From positions 1,240,001-1,304,000 of the forward strand of contig NZ_CP013382.1 in assembly GCF_001513745.1 (NCBI RefSeq): a DNA stretch of 64,000 nt, given 5' to 3'. The notes under the pieces are model-generated. The model ran no database searches and was not told the DNA's origin. It saw only the letters and a list, made by a program, of their open reading frames with translations. Positions within the stretch are counted from its first letter, which is position 1, and every line of letters starts with the position of its first letter. A program made the position numbers and the translations under genes. Below are positions 54,046 to 64,000 of this stretch, piece by piece. This DNA comes from Burkholderia humptydooensis (lineage in GTDB: Bacteria > Pseudomonadota > Gammaproteobacteria > Burkholderiales > Burkholderiaceae).

Positions 54046-54104
54046 CCCTAGGGTCTATTTATATACGGAACGCATGTGCGTTCCGCTTCTTACCAGACCC
54101 TAGG
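54046..54104. repeat. Nested inverted repeat (cruciform-forming)
   Basis: A perfect outer pair CCTAGGGTCT/AGACCCTAGG (54047-54056 and 54095-54104) encloses a perfect 8-bp inner stem CGGAACGC/GCGTTCCG with an ATGT loop (54066-54085). It lies between the chemoreceptor start and the truncated ThiF gene. It has no clear T run. It could be an RNA structure, a mobile-element end or a junction signal. Confidence 0.6.
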
Positions 54105-54238
54105 TGCGGGGCGAGGGCGAGCAAGTGCTGACAGAGATTGGGCGGATGCGGGGTGGTGCGGGCGCGTGTCGGCGGAGTCGGGGTATGACCAAGATTCGTT
54201 ATGCGCGGCAGAGCATAAACGCTCATCCCAGCCGACCC

Positions 54239-54718
54239 TCACGTAGGTTTTTTGCCGGCCAGCACGCAGGCGTCGTTGACGAGGTAGCGCGTCGCGAAGT
54301 TGTCGGTGCCGTCGACGATCAGGTCGTACTGCGAGAACAGCGCGATCGCGTTGTCGTTGTCGAGCCGCTCGTCATGCAGCCGCACGTCGACGTGCGGATC
54401 GAGCGCGACGATCGGGTTGCGCGCGCTGGCCGTCTTCGGCATGCCGACCGTCGACATCCGGTGGATCACCCGCCGCTGCAGGTTCGATACGTCGACGCGG
54501 TCGAAATCGATCACGCCGAGCGTGCCGACCCCCGCGGCGGCGAGATAGAGCAGCGCGGGCGAGCCGAGGCCGCTCGCGCCGACCACGAGCGCGCGGGCGG
54601 CCTTCAGGCGCTGCTGGCCGGTCAGGCCGAGTTCCGGCAGCAGGACATGCCGGCTGCAGCGGGTCAGTTCGTCGCCGGACAGCGGCGCGAGCGTCGTAAC
54701 GAGAGGCGGTAGTTTCAT
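54239..54718 (-). pseudogene. Truncated ThiF/MoeB-type E1-like adenylating protein
   Basis: 159 residues from ATG 54718, MoeB/ThiF-like: RCSRHVLLPELGLTGQQRLK, VVGASGLGSPALLYLAAAGVGTLGVIDFDRVDVSNLQRRVIH, YDLIVDGTDNFATRYLVNDAC. These include the Gly-rich nucleotide fold and the adenylation residues. The frame stops after LAGKKPT, whereas the family continues about 90 or more residues with the zinc-binding Cys pairs and, in some, the reactive Cys. The C-terminal half is missing, so it cannot be a normal sulfur-transfer enzyme. It is 50 bp after the aminotransferase remnant, in the same direction. Confidence 0.65.
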
Positions 54719-54768
54719 GGCGGATCGTCGGTAGGCGGTTGAACGGAATGACGGGGAGCGGGGCGCGC

Positions 54769-55744
54769 TCATGTGGCGTCGTGCCCGGCAGGCTCGGCGA
54801 GCACGCGCACGAGCGCCTCTTTCAGCGCGTCCATCTCGTCGCGCGTGCCGATCGTGATGCGCATCCAGTTCGGCATGTCGGGCCAACTGCGTCCGACATG
54901 CACGCCGCGCGCGGCGAGCGCCGCGATCACGGGTGGCCCGGCGCGGCCGAGGCCGACCATCACGCAGTTCGCGCGCGAAGGCAGGCACGCGAGGCCGCGC
55001 GCGGCGAACCAGCGGATCAGGTCGTCGCGGCCGGCCGCCGTGTATGCCTTGCGCTCGCCGAGCCGGTCGCGCAGCGCAAGACTCGCGAGGGCCGCGGCGG
55101 CGGCCGGCACCGACACGTCGTGCGGCGGCATGGTGTGGATGCACCCGATGGCATCGGGTTGCGCAACCGCATAGCCGAGCCGCAGGCCGGCCATCCCGTA
55201 GATCTTCGAGAACGTGCGCGCGACGATCAGCCCCAGGTCCGTACGTACCGCGTCGAGCATCGACGGTTCGTGCTGTACTCGATGTACGCCTCGTCGACGA
55301 GCACGGTCGTGCCGGGCCGGCGGTCGCTCGGCAGGCGTCGCAGCGCGTCGTGCGGGGTCACGGTGCCGGTCGGGTTGTTCGGGTTGGCGACGTAGATCAG
55401 TCCGCGCGGCGCCGCCTCGCACATCGCGGCAACGTCGTGCGCGCCGTCCGCGCGAAGCGGTACGCGGCGCACGGGCCGGTTCGCGAGCGTCGCGTAATGC
55501 AGCGCGCGATTCGAGCCCGGTACAGCGACACCCGGCCGGTGGGCACGTCGTGCGCGGCGGCGACCGCTTCGCGCAGCCGTTCGACGAGCGGGAACTGGTA
55601 GCGGCCCACCTCGGCGAGCGCGCGCGCGGCGGCGGCTTCGGCTTCGTCGAACGGGCCGAACGGCGATTCGTTGCGGTTCAGGAAGATCTCGCGCCGGCCG
55701 GCGGCGCGGGCGGGTGCGGCATGCAGGTCAGTCGTGGCTGGCAC
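54769..55744 (-). pseudogene. HisC/CobD-like PLP aminotransferase with two frameshifts
   Basis: Three open segments together encode an aspartate-aminotransferase-fold enzyme: LNRNESPFGPFDEAE, then GLIYVANPNNPTGTVTP and VDEAYIEYS, then VARTFSKIYGMAGLRLGYAV with the PLP lysine. Missing single bases are needed near 55524 (after TGRVSLY) and near 55269 (after AYIEYST) to join them. About 25-30 residues between HYATL and RPVRRVPLR are also absent relative to the family, so there may be an internal deletion. It overlaps the AraC gene end by 17 bp, indicating one transcript. Frameshifts may be real or sequencing errors. Confidence 0.6.
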
Positions 55745-56714
55745 ATTCGGCGGATCGGGGGAGGGCTCGGCAGGATCGGTTGCCGAGGACGGATTTCGGC
55801 GTGCATCCGAAGAAACGCGTGAACGCGGCGCTGAGATTGCTCGGATGCTGGTAGCCGACGCGATAGGCTGTCTCGGCCACCTGGTGGCCGGCTTCGAGCA
55901 GTTCCTGCGCGCGGTGCATCCGCAGTTCGAGCAGGTGCTGCGCGGGGCTCGTGCCGTAGGCCTGGCGGAAGCACTCCTTCAGCTTGTATTCGCTGATGCC
56001 GAGCGAGGCCGACAGGTACGCGTTGTTGAGCGGCTTGTCGAGGTGCGCACGCATGAATGCCTCGACGTGCGCGAGCTTGTCGAGGTCGCGCGCGCCGAGG
56101 CGACCGGTTCGCACGGGTGCCGGTGCGATCGTGTGCAACTGGTCGGCGAGCAGGCTCAGCGCGTGGATGCGCAGGCTCAGGCCGTCCTGCTGCAGCAGGT
56201 CGGGGTCGCGGAAGAAGCGCAGATGCGGGCTCGTGCCGTTCGCCATGAATGCAACTTGCCGGAATCCTTCGAAATGGCCGAGCATCGGGCCGAGCAGCTC
56301 GCGGCAACGGTCCTCGCCGACGAAGCTCGACAGCGTGCTTTCCGATACGACGAGCCGCAGTTGCCGCACGAACTGGTTCGCCGCGAAGCGGCGTTCGCCG
56401 CCGCCGCTGCGGAACACCGACGCCGTCGTGTGACCGGACGAGAACGGCAGGCGTTCGCCGCGCCGGTCGCAGAACTCGGAGTCGCCTTCGAGCCCGATCG
56501 CGACGACGAGCTGGCGTTCGGCGCCGTCGTGGCTGCAGGCCTCGGTCAGCTCGCGCTCCGACAGCACGCTCGAGCGCACGACCGAGAAGCCGGGCTCGCA
56601 ATTCAGGCGTTCGACCGCGTAGCTGCCGCATTCGGCGTCCCCGCGTGCGACGGTCCAGGTCTGGTTTGGGGCGACGTCCATTGCGGACGCGCTGGGCATG
56701 GTCAGTGCGTGCAT
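55728..56714 (-). CDS. AraC-family regulator of the metallophore locus (PchR/YbtA-like)
   Basis: 328 residues from ATG 56714, chosen for GAGAGGAG 8 bp upstream. The N-terminal 200 residues are a long effector domain unlike the cupin of sugar regulators. The C-terminal 100 residues carry two helix-turn-helix motifs: LDKPLNNAYLSASLGISEYKLKECFRQAYGTSPAQHLLELRMHRAQELL and VAETAYRVGYQHPSNLSAAFTRFFG. The length and overall layout resemble PchR/YbtA regulators that activate ferric-siderophore uptake when the siderophore is bound. It is divergent from the methyltransferase-ABC-receptor operon, with a Fur box and direct repeats between. Confidence 0.78.
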   Translation of the reverse strand: MHALTMPSASAMDVAPNQTWTVARGDAECGSYAVERLNCEPGFSVVRSSVLSERELTEACSHDGAERQLVVAIGLEGDSEFCDRRGERLPFSSGHTTASVFRSGGGERRFAANQFVRQLRLVVSESTLSSFVGEDRCRELLGPMLGHFEGFRQVAFMANGTSPHLRFFRDPDLLQQDGLSLRIHALSLLADQLHTIAPAPVRTGRLGARDLDKLAHVEAFMRAHLDKPLNNAYLSASLGISEYKLKECFRQAYGTSPAQHLLELRMHRAQELLEAGHQVAETAYRVGYQHPSNLSAAFTRFFGCTPKSVLGNRSCRALPRSAECASHD

Positions 56715-56834
56715 CCGAACAACTCCTCTCAGGTTCTCCACGGCAGACCGGGCGTCTCGTATGAGTCTCAGGCGCCTCGGTGGCCGCAAGACTAGCTACA
56801 AAGTTTTTGGGATGGAACGGCTTCACCCGGCCTG

Positions 56835-56865
56835 CATATGAAATTCGCCGATATCCATATGAAAT
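56835..56865. promoter_or_regulatory. Paired direct repeats, candidate AraC-regulator operator
   Basis: Two perfect copies of CATATGAAAT at 56835-56844 and 56856-56865, 21 bp apart (two helical turns), the geometry used by AraC-family proteins. The second copy abuts the Fur box. Confidence 0.55.
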
Positions 56866-56881
56866 GAGAATGATTCTCATT
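56863..56881. promoter_or_regulatory. Fur box
   Basis: A 19-bp near-perfect palindrome AATGAGAATGATTCTCATT matching the iron-regulator consensus (GATAATGATAATCATTATC) in the core. It lies between the divergent AraC and methyltransferase genes, so iron-bound Fur should repress both directions. Confidence 0.85.
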
Positions 56882-56985
56882 AATACGTAAAATATCATTG
56901 TGGATGTCGACCATCAACCGATGGCGTGGCTGCCGGACAGGCGGGAAGCGGTGCGTTTCCTCCGCTCGGGGCTAGATCAATATCC

Positions 56986-58023
56986 ATGCCTATGACATAC
57001 GTTGAACGAAATGCCGCGAGGCTCGCGGCCGGCGCGCCCGTGTCCGATGCGCTGCTGCAGGCCGCGACCGGCATGACGGGCTGGCATGCGCGTGCGGCGC
57101 GCGCGTGGCGGCCGCTCGGCGTCGACTGCGTGTCGACGCTCGGCGCGTCGCCTGCCGCGCTGTCGCAGTGTCTTGCCGATGCCGCGCTGTTCGCGATGAG
57201 CCAGTACCTCGCGATGGATCATGCCGGGCAGCCCGCGCAGCAGCCGCGCGACGCGAACGATCGTCCGCCGCCGTTCGAGAGCGGCGACGGCATGCGCTTC
57301 GAACTCGAAGCGCTCGACCCGGACGCGTGGGGGCGCTTCTGGCGGCGCGCGGCGGCCGGCGCGGACGATATCGCGGCCGGGTGGCGTCCGTTCATGCTGC
57401 GCTACACGCAGGCGCGCGCGCCGCTGCCGGCCGGCCTGTTTCGCGCGGCGGCCCGGCTCGACTATGCGTCGCTGGGCGCGATCGCACGCGAGACGGGTAC
57501 CTACGTGAGCGCGGTGCGCGATGCGGCCGCGCTGCGCGACGATCCGCGCGACGCGCGCAGGCGCGGCCGAAGGCGACCGTGTGCGGCGTCGACTGGCCGT
57601 CGATGCGCGACGCGTGTGCGCGCCGCGCACGAATTCGGTGTCGAGGCGCGCGCGCGGTTCGTCGGCGGCGACCTGTTCGACGTCGAGATTCCGGGGCAGT
57701 ACGACCTCGTCATCATGAGCCAGATCCTTCATCTCTTCGACGAGGACGCATGCCGCCGGCTGCTCGCGCGCGCATGCAGCCTCCTCGCCCCCGGTGGGCG
57801 GATCGCGGTCTGCGATTTCATGATCTCCGACGCGCCGCCCGCGAGCGAGCCCGTGCCGCGCCTGTTTGCCGCACAGATGCTCGGGCTTACGCAGGCGGGC
57901 GATTGCTATCCGGTCGCCGCGGTCAGGGCGTTGCTCGCCGAGCAGGGGCTCGTCGACGTCATGGCCACGCCGCTGAAGGGCGTACCGGTGCACTGCGTGA
58001 CGGGCGACCGCGCGGCCGGCTGA
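56986..58023 (+). CDS. SAM-dependent methyltransferase of the metallophore locus
   Basis: 345 residues from ATG 56986 (or 56992). The C-terminal half has SAM-methyltransferase features: RFVGGDLFDVEIPGQYDLVIMSQILHLFDEDACRRLLARACSLLAPGGRIAVCDFM. In the middle, about 57545-57630, the homologous sequence (ARPKATVCGVDWPSMRDACAR) appears in a different frame. Two compensating one-base shifts (missing near 57555, extra near 57625) replace a stretch of about 25 residues with Arg-rich sequence. This includes the region between SAM motifs I and II, so activity as read is doubtful. It is the first gene of the Fur-controlled operon and probably modifies the metallophore. Confidence 0.65.
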   Translation: MPMTYVERNAARLAAGAPVSDALLQAATGMTGWHARAARAWRPLGVDCVSTLGASPAALSQCLADAALFAMSQYLAMDHAGQPAQQPRDANDRPPPFESGDGMRFELEALDPDAWGRFWRRAAAGADDIAAGWRPFMLRYTQARAPLPAGLFRAAARLDYASLGAIARETGTYVSAVRDAAALRDDPRDARRRGRRRPCAASTGRRCATRVRAAHEFGVEARARFVGGDLFDVEIPGQYDLVIMSQILHLFDEDACRRLLARACSLLAPGGRIAVCDFMISDAPPASEPVPRLFAAQMLGLTQAGDCYPVAAVRALLAEQGLVDVMATPLKGVPVHCVTGDRAAG

Positions 58024-58099
58024 CCGGCGCGTCGCATCCATGCCATTGCGGCGCGGCGCGAGCCGCATCGATCAGGTATCCAGACGAAGGAGAAATCAG

Positions 58100-59839
58100 A
58101 TGCAACCTCAGTTGTGGCGGCTCGCGGGAGTCGTCTATGCCGATATCGCGGCGAACGTCGCGATCGGGCTGGCCGTCACCGCGTGCCACGCGGCCCAGGC
58201 GCTGTGTTTCGCGCTCGGGATCGCGGCCGTGCTGTCGGGCGCGCCGCCGTCGGGCGTGTTCGGCTGGGCGCTTGGCTTCGCGGCGTTCGCGCTCGTGCGG
58301 ATCGCGCTGATGTGGGCCGGTGAAGTCGCGGCGCTGCGCACCGCGAGCCGCACCAAGGCGCGGCTGCGCGCGCGGTTGCTGCCGCAGGCGCTGGCACTCG
58401 GCGCGGACGGCGGCGCGGGCCGTACCGCCGAACTGCAGAACACCATCGTCGGCGGCGTCGAGGCGCTCGAGACGTATTACGGTCGCTACATCCCGGCCGT
58501 TTGCGTCGCGCTCGTCGGCTGTACCGGCGTGATCGGCGCCGTCGCGTGGCTCGATCCGCTGTCCGCCGGCGTGCTCGCCGTCTGCGTGCTGGCGGTGCCC
58601 GTGGTCGACCGTGTGTGGCTGCGGCTGTGCCGGCCGAAGGCTTCGGGGCTGATGGCGTCGATGGGGCGTTTCGGCGCGACGATGCTCGACAGCCTGCAGG
58701 GCATCGTCACGCTGAAGGCGTTCGACGCGGCCGGTACGCGCCGCGCGGCGCTGGTCGCCGCGGCGGCCGAATTGCGCCGCGAAGCGATGGGGATTCTTTA
58801 CGCCACACTGATGCGCAACGGCGTGACGGGCCTGTTCGGGCTCGGCTGCATCGCGCTGGTCGCGGCGCTCAACGCGTCGCGCGCGGCGTCGGGCGCGCTG
58901 CCTGCGACGACCGCGCTGATCACGCTGTTCCTGGCGCGCGAGGCGTTCCGGCCGGTCGACCGGCTCGACAAGACGTTCCATATCGCGTGGGGCGCCGCGA
59001 GCGCGGCCGCGCCGGTCGCTGCGCTGCTCGACGCCGAACCGCCGGTGCGCGAGCCTGCGTCGCCGCGCGCGCCGGGCGCGCGCTCGGACGTCGCGTTCGA
59101 CGACGTGACGTTCGCATGGCCGGGCAGCGATCGTCCCGCGCTCGAGCGCGTGTCGCTCGCGGTCGGCGAGCGCGAATTCGTCGGCGTCGTCGGGCCGTCG
59201 GGCGCCGGCAAGTCGACACTCGGCGCGCTGCTGATGCGGATGGCCGATCCGCAGCGCGGCGCCGTGCGGATCGGTGGCGTCGACCTGCGCGACCTGCCGC
59301 TGGCGGCGATGCGCGCACAGATCAGCGCGGTGTTTCAGGACATCGTGCTGTTCCACGGCAGCATCGAAGACAACCTGCGGTTCGCGCGTCCCGACGCGGA
59401 CGCGCAAGCGATCCGCGACGCGGCGCGCGTCGCGCACATCCACGATTTCATCGAAAGTTTGCCGCATGGCTATGCGACCGCGGTCGGCGAGCGCGGCGCG
59501 CAACTGTCGGGCGGCCAGCGGCAGCGGCTCGCGATCGCGCGCGCGTGGCTGAAGGGCGCGCCGGTGCTGCTGCTCGATGAGGCGACCTCGAACGTCGATC
59601 CGGCGAGCGAGCAGGCGATCCAGGCGTCGATCGAGGCGGTCGCCGGGCAGCGCGCGCTCGTCGTGATCGCGCATCGCCTCGCGACGGTGCGGCACGCGGA
59701 CCGGATCGTCGTCGTCGACGGCGGCCGGATCGTCGAGGAAGGCAATCACGACACATTGACGGCGCGCGGCGGACTGTATGCGCGCCTGCTGGCCGCGCAG
59801 GATGCGCAGGCCGGCGCATCGCAGGAGAAAACCGCATGA
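58100..59839 (+). CDS. ABC half-transporter, membrane plus ATPase domains (YbtP/CydD-like), first of a pair
   Basis: 579 residues from ATG 58100, with GAAGGAG 6 bp upstream. Six N-terminal membrane spans (residues 1-310) and an ATPase with Walker A VGPSGAGKST, signature LSGGQRQRLAIARAW, Walker B PVLLLDEATSNVDP and H-loop IAHRL. It overlaps the next gene by 4 bp. The fold is that of ABC exporters, but pairs beside a TonB-dependent receptor and AraC regulator, as in yersiniabactin loci, import ferric siderophore. Which direction applies here is not decided by sequence. Confidence 0.85.
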   Translation: MQPQLWRLAGVVYADIAANVAIGLAVTACHAAQALCFALGIAAVLSGAPPSGVFGWALGFAAFALVRIALMWAGEVAALRTASRTKARLRARLLPQALALGADGGAGRTAELQNTIVGGVEALETYYGRYIPAVCVALVGCTGVIGAVAWLDPLSAGVLAVCVLAVPVVDRVWLRLCRPKASGLMASMGRFGATMLDSLQGIVTLKAFDAAGTRRAALVAAAAELRREAMGILYATLMRNGVTGLFGLGCIALVAALNASRAASGALPATTALITLFLAREAFRPVDRLDKTFHIAWGAASAAAPVAALLDAEPPVREPASPRAPGARSDVAFDDVTFAWPGSDRPALERVSLAVGEREFVGVVGPSGAGKSTLGALLMRMADPQRGAVRIGGVDLRDLPLAAMRAQISAVFQDIVLFHGSIEDNLRFARPDADAQAIRDAARVAHIHDFIESLPHGYATAVGERGAQLSGGQRQRLAIARAWLKGAPVLLLDEATSNVDPASEQAIQASIEAVAGQRALVVIAHRLATVRHADRIVVVDGGRIVEEGNHDTLTARGGLYARLLAAQDAQAGASQEKTA

Positions 59840-61620
59840 GCACGACCTCGACAACGATCCGCGATCGCGCGGCGGCGCCGCGCGACGACGCGCCGCGCAC
59901 GCGCAGCGGATGGGCGGACTTGATGCGGCTCGCGGGCGGGCAGGAACGGCTGATGGCGCTGACGATCGTCGCGACGGTTCTCGCACAGGGCGGGATGGTC
60001 GCGACGCTCGCGACCTGCGCGTGGCTGGTGGGGATGGCGGTCACGGGCGCGGGCGCCGCACAGTGGCAGCCTGGCCTGTGGGTGCTCGCCGCGGCGGTGG
60101 CCGCGGGCGCAGGCGGCCGCTGGTGGCAGGCGCACGTGTCGCACGAATTCGCGTTCGCGCTGATCGAGACGATGCAGATCGGCATCTACGACGGGCTCGA
60201 GCGCGCGGCGCCCGGTTCCGTGGCCGGGCGCCGCACGGGCGAACTCGCGGCGACGGCGACGCGCGACGCGCAGGCGATGGAGCATTTCTTCGCGCACACG
60301 CTCGCCGACGCGATCGCAGCGGGCGTCGTCCCGCTGCTGGCGCTCGTGGCGCTCGCGTTCGTGCAGCCGTGGCTGACGCTTGCGCTGCTGCCGTTCCTGC
60401 CGCTGCTCGCCTCGGTGCCGTTCTGGCTCGGCGATCGCGCGCACCGCCAGGGCCGCAAGCTCGCGGAAGCGGCTGCGCGGCTCGATGCCGACGTGATCGA
60501 AGGGATCCAGGGGCGCAAGGAGATCGCGCTGTTCGGCCAGGCGCGCGCGTGGCTCGACCGCGTCGCGTCGCGCGTGGCCGAGATGGAGGACGAGCAGCGC
60601 CGCTACGGCGTGCGCGCGGGGCTCGAGCAGGCCGCGATCGAACTGCTGCAGGCAAGTGCGCTGCTCGCCGCGCTCCTGACCGGCGCGGTGCTCGTCCAGA
60701 GCGGGCTGCTCGGCGGCGCGTTGCTGCCGTGCGCGGTCGTGCTGGTCGGCGCCGCGTTGATCCCGCTTGCCGAAGTTGCGCAGGCCGCGCGCAAGCTCGG
60801 CGAGCTGAAGGCCGGCGCCGAGCGCATTCTCGCGATCCAGCGGCAGCCCACGCAGATCGTCGACCACGGCAGCGCGGAACCGGCCGATGCGACGGTGCGC
60901 TTCGAACAGGCCGCCTTCGCGTACGACGGCGCGCGCGCGCCGGCGCTGCGCGGTGTCGATCTCGACGTGAAGCCGGCCGAGACGGTCGCGCTCGTCGGTG
61001 CGTCGGGAGCGGGCAAGAGCACGTGTGTGAGCCTGCTGCTGCGCTTCCGGGACGTACAGTCGGGACGCGTGACGCTCGGCGGCGTCGACGTGCGCGACAT
61101 CCCGGTCGCGCGGCTGCGGCAGTTCGTGTCGGTGGTGCCGCAGGACGTGTACCTGTTCGACGATTCCATCGCGAACAACATCCGCCTCGGGCGGCCGGAG
61201 GCGAGCGACGCGGACATCGAGCAGGCCGCGCGCGACGCGCAGGCTCACGACTTCATCGCCGCGTTGCCGAACGGCTATGACACGCGCTGTGGCGAGCGCG
61301 GCGCGCGGCTGTCGGGCGGCCAGCGGCAACGGATCGCGATCGCGCGCGCACTGTTGCGCGACAGTCCGGTGCTCGTGCTCGACGAAGCGTCGTCGAGCCT
61401 CGACACCGAAAGCGAGTGCGCGTTCCACGACGCGCTCGCGCGGCTGCGCCGGCATCGCACGGTGCTGATGATCGCGCACCGGCCGTCGACGATCCGCCAG
61501 GCCGACCGCATCGTCGTGCTCGACGAAGGCCGCGTCGTCGAGCAGGGTACGCACGCCGAACTCGTCGCGCGCGACGGACGCTATGCGCGCCTGATTGCCA
61601 GCGATGCCGGGCACGCGTGA
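59836..61620 (+). CDS. ABC half-transporter, membrane plus ATPase domains, second of the pair (YbtQ-like)
   Basis: 594 residues, starting in the last 4 bp of the previous gene (ATGA). Membrane domain in residues 30-320, then the ATPase with Walker A VGASGAGKST, signature LSGGQRQRIAIARAL, Walker B PVLVLDEASSSLD and IAHRP. Together with the preceding gene it should form a heterodimer. The TonB-receptor gene follows after 104 bp. Confidence 0.85.
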   Translation: MSTTSTTIRDRAAAPRDDAPRTRSGWADLMRLAGGQERLMALTIVATVLAQGGMVATLATCAWLVGMAVTGAGAAQWQPGLWVLAAAVAAGAGGRWWQAHVSHEFAFALIETMQIGIYDGLERAAPGSVAGRRTGELAATATRDAQAMEHFFAHTLADAIAAGVVPLLALVALAFVQPWLTLALLPFLPLLASVPFWLGDRAHRQGRKLAEAAARLDADVIEGIQGRKEIALFGQARAWLDRVASRVAEMEDEQRRYGVRAGLEQAAIELLQASALLAALLTGAVLVQSGLLGGALLPCAVVLVGAALIPLAEVAQAARKLGELKAGAERILAIQRQPTQIVDHGSAEPADATVRFEQAAFAYDGARAPALRGVDLDVKPAETVALVGASGAGKSTCVSLLLRFRDVQSGRVTLGGVDVRDIPVARLRQFVSVVPQDVYLFDDSIANNIRLGRPEASDADIEQAARDAQAHDFIAALPNGYDTRCGERGARLSGGQRQRIAIARALLRDSPVLVLDEASSSLDTESECAFHDALARLRRHRTVLMIAHRPSTIRQADRIVVLDEGRVVEQGTHAELVARDGRYARLIASDAGHA

Positions 61621-61724
61621 ATCGCGTCGCCCATTGCAACCACCACTATCACCACGCTTCACGGGGTTCGCGACGAGGCCGTTGCCGGCCGGTCGCGAAC
61701 GGAGCATCAGCAGGGGAAGGCTTC

Positions 61725-64000
<2,276 letters not shown>

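Overview
The window is high-GC DNA with the gene content of the Burkholderia pseudomallei group (B. pseudomallei, B. mallei, B. thailandensis and relatives). The evidence is a dictomallein-type M66 metalloprotease, a Tle1-type type VI secretion phospholipase with a DUF3304 lipoprotein, MHS/LysR metabolic islands, and strong GC bias at third codon positions. The accessory character, with an orphan AraF, a second FtsI and several gene remnants, would fit the second chromosome, but the sequence alone does not prove species or replicon.

Layout. 0-2.6 kb: frameshifted DUF3304 lipoprotein, Tle1-like phospholipase and a DUF2322 protein. 2.7-7.2 kb: secreted M66 protease, class III CoA transferase, and fused remnants of an SDR and an Asp/Glu racemase. 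7.2-12.1 kb: a LysR regulator divergent from an MHS transporter, an M20 amidase and a deacetylase-fold amidohydrolase. 12.4-14.7 kb: an exported lipoprotein resembling a six-hairpin glycosidase. 15.2-27.3 kb: a complete nitrate assimilation system. The nasS-nasT sensor/antiterminator pair and cobA lie on the minus strand. narK, nirB, nirD and a nitrate reductase fused to a flavoprotein reductase lie on the plus strand. 27.6-35.4 kb: a seven-gene minus-strand polyol ABC transport and catabolism operon (binding protein, two permeases, dehydrogenase, ATPase, AraC, xylulokinase). 35.5-39.1 kb: a hydrolase divergent from a MerR regulator, a DM13 protein, two decayed transporter genes and a VOC protein. 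39.1-44.6 kb: a four-gene exopolysaccharide operon (chain-length/export protein, Wza-like outer-membrane lipoprotein, OpgH-like glucosyltransferase, GalU). 45.4-54.0 kb: a gene remnant, a KefB-type antiporter, an SDR, AraF, an FtsI-type transpeptidase and a chemoreceptor. 54.2-64.0 kb: a Fur-box-controlled metallophore locus with an AraC regulator, a frameshifted aminotransferase and a truncated ThiF/MoeB on the minus strand. A methyltransferase, two ABC half-transporters and a TonB-dependent receptor cut by the window end lie on the plus strand.

The strongest regulatory signal is the 17.9-18.6 kb divergent region. Both nitrate transcription units have a sigma-54 -24/-12 element, a two-hairpin motif whose second loop starts AACGG, and a strong terminator overlapping that second hairpin. 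The two leaders share sequence and spacing. This predicts sigma-54/NtrC-type initiation combined with NasT (ANTAR) antitermination on both arms, so that siroheme synthesis (cobA), the sensor pair and the transport/reduction genes respond together to nitrate and nitrogen limitation.

Decay is visible at several places: single-base frameshifts in the DUF3304, aminotransferase, CorA-like and methyltransferase genes, truncated SDR, racemase, MFS and ThiF genes, and an AraF with no transporter partners in the window. Some single-base indels in GC-rich runs may be sequencing errors.
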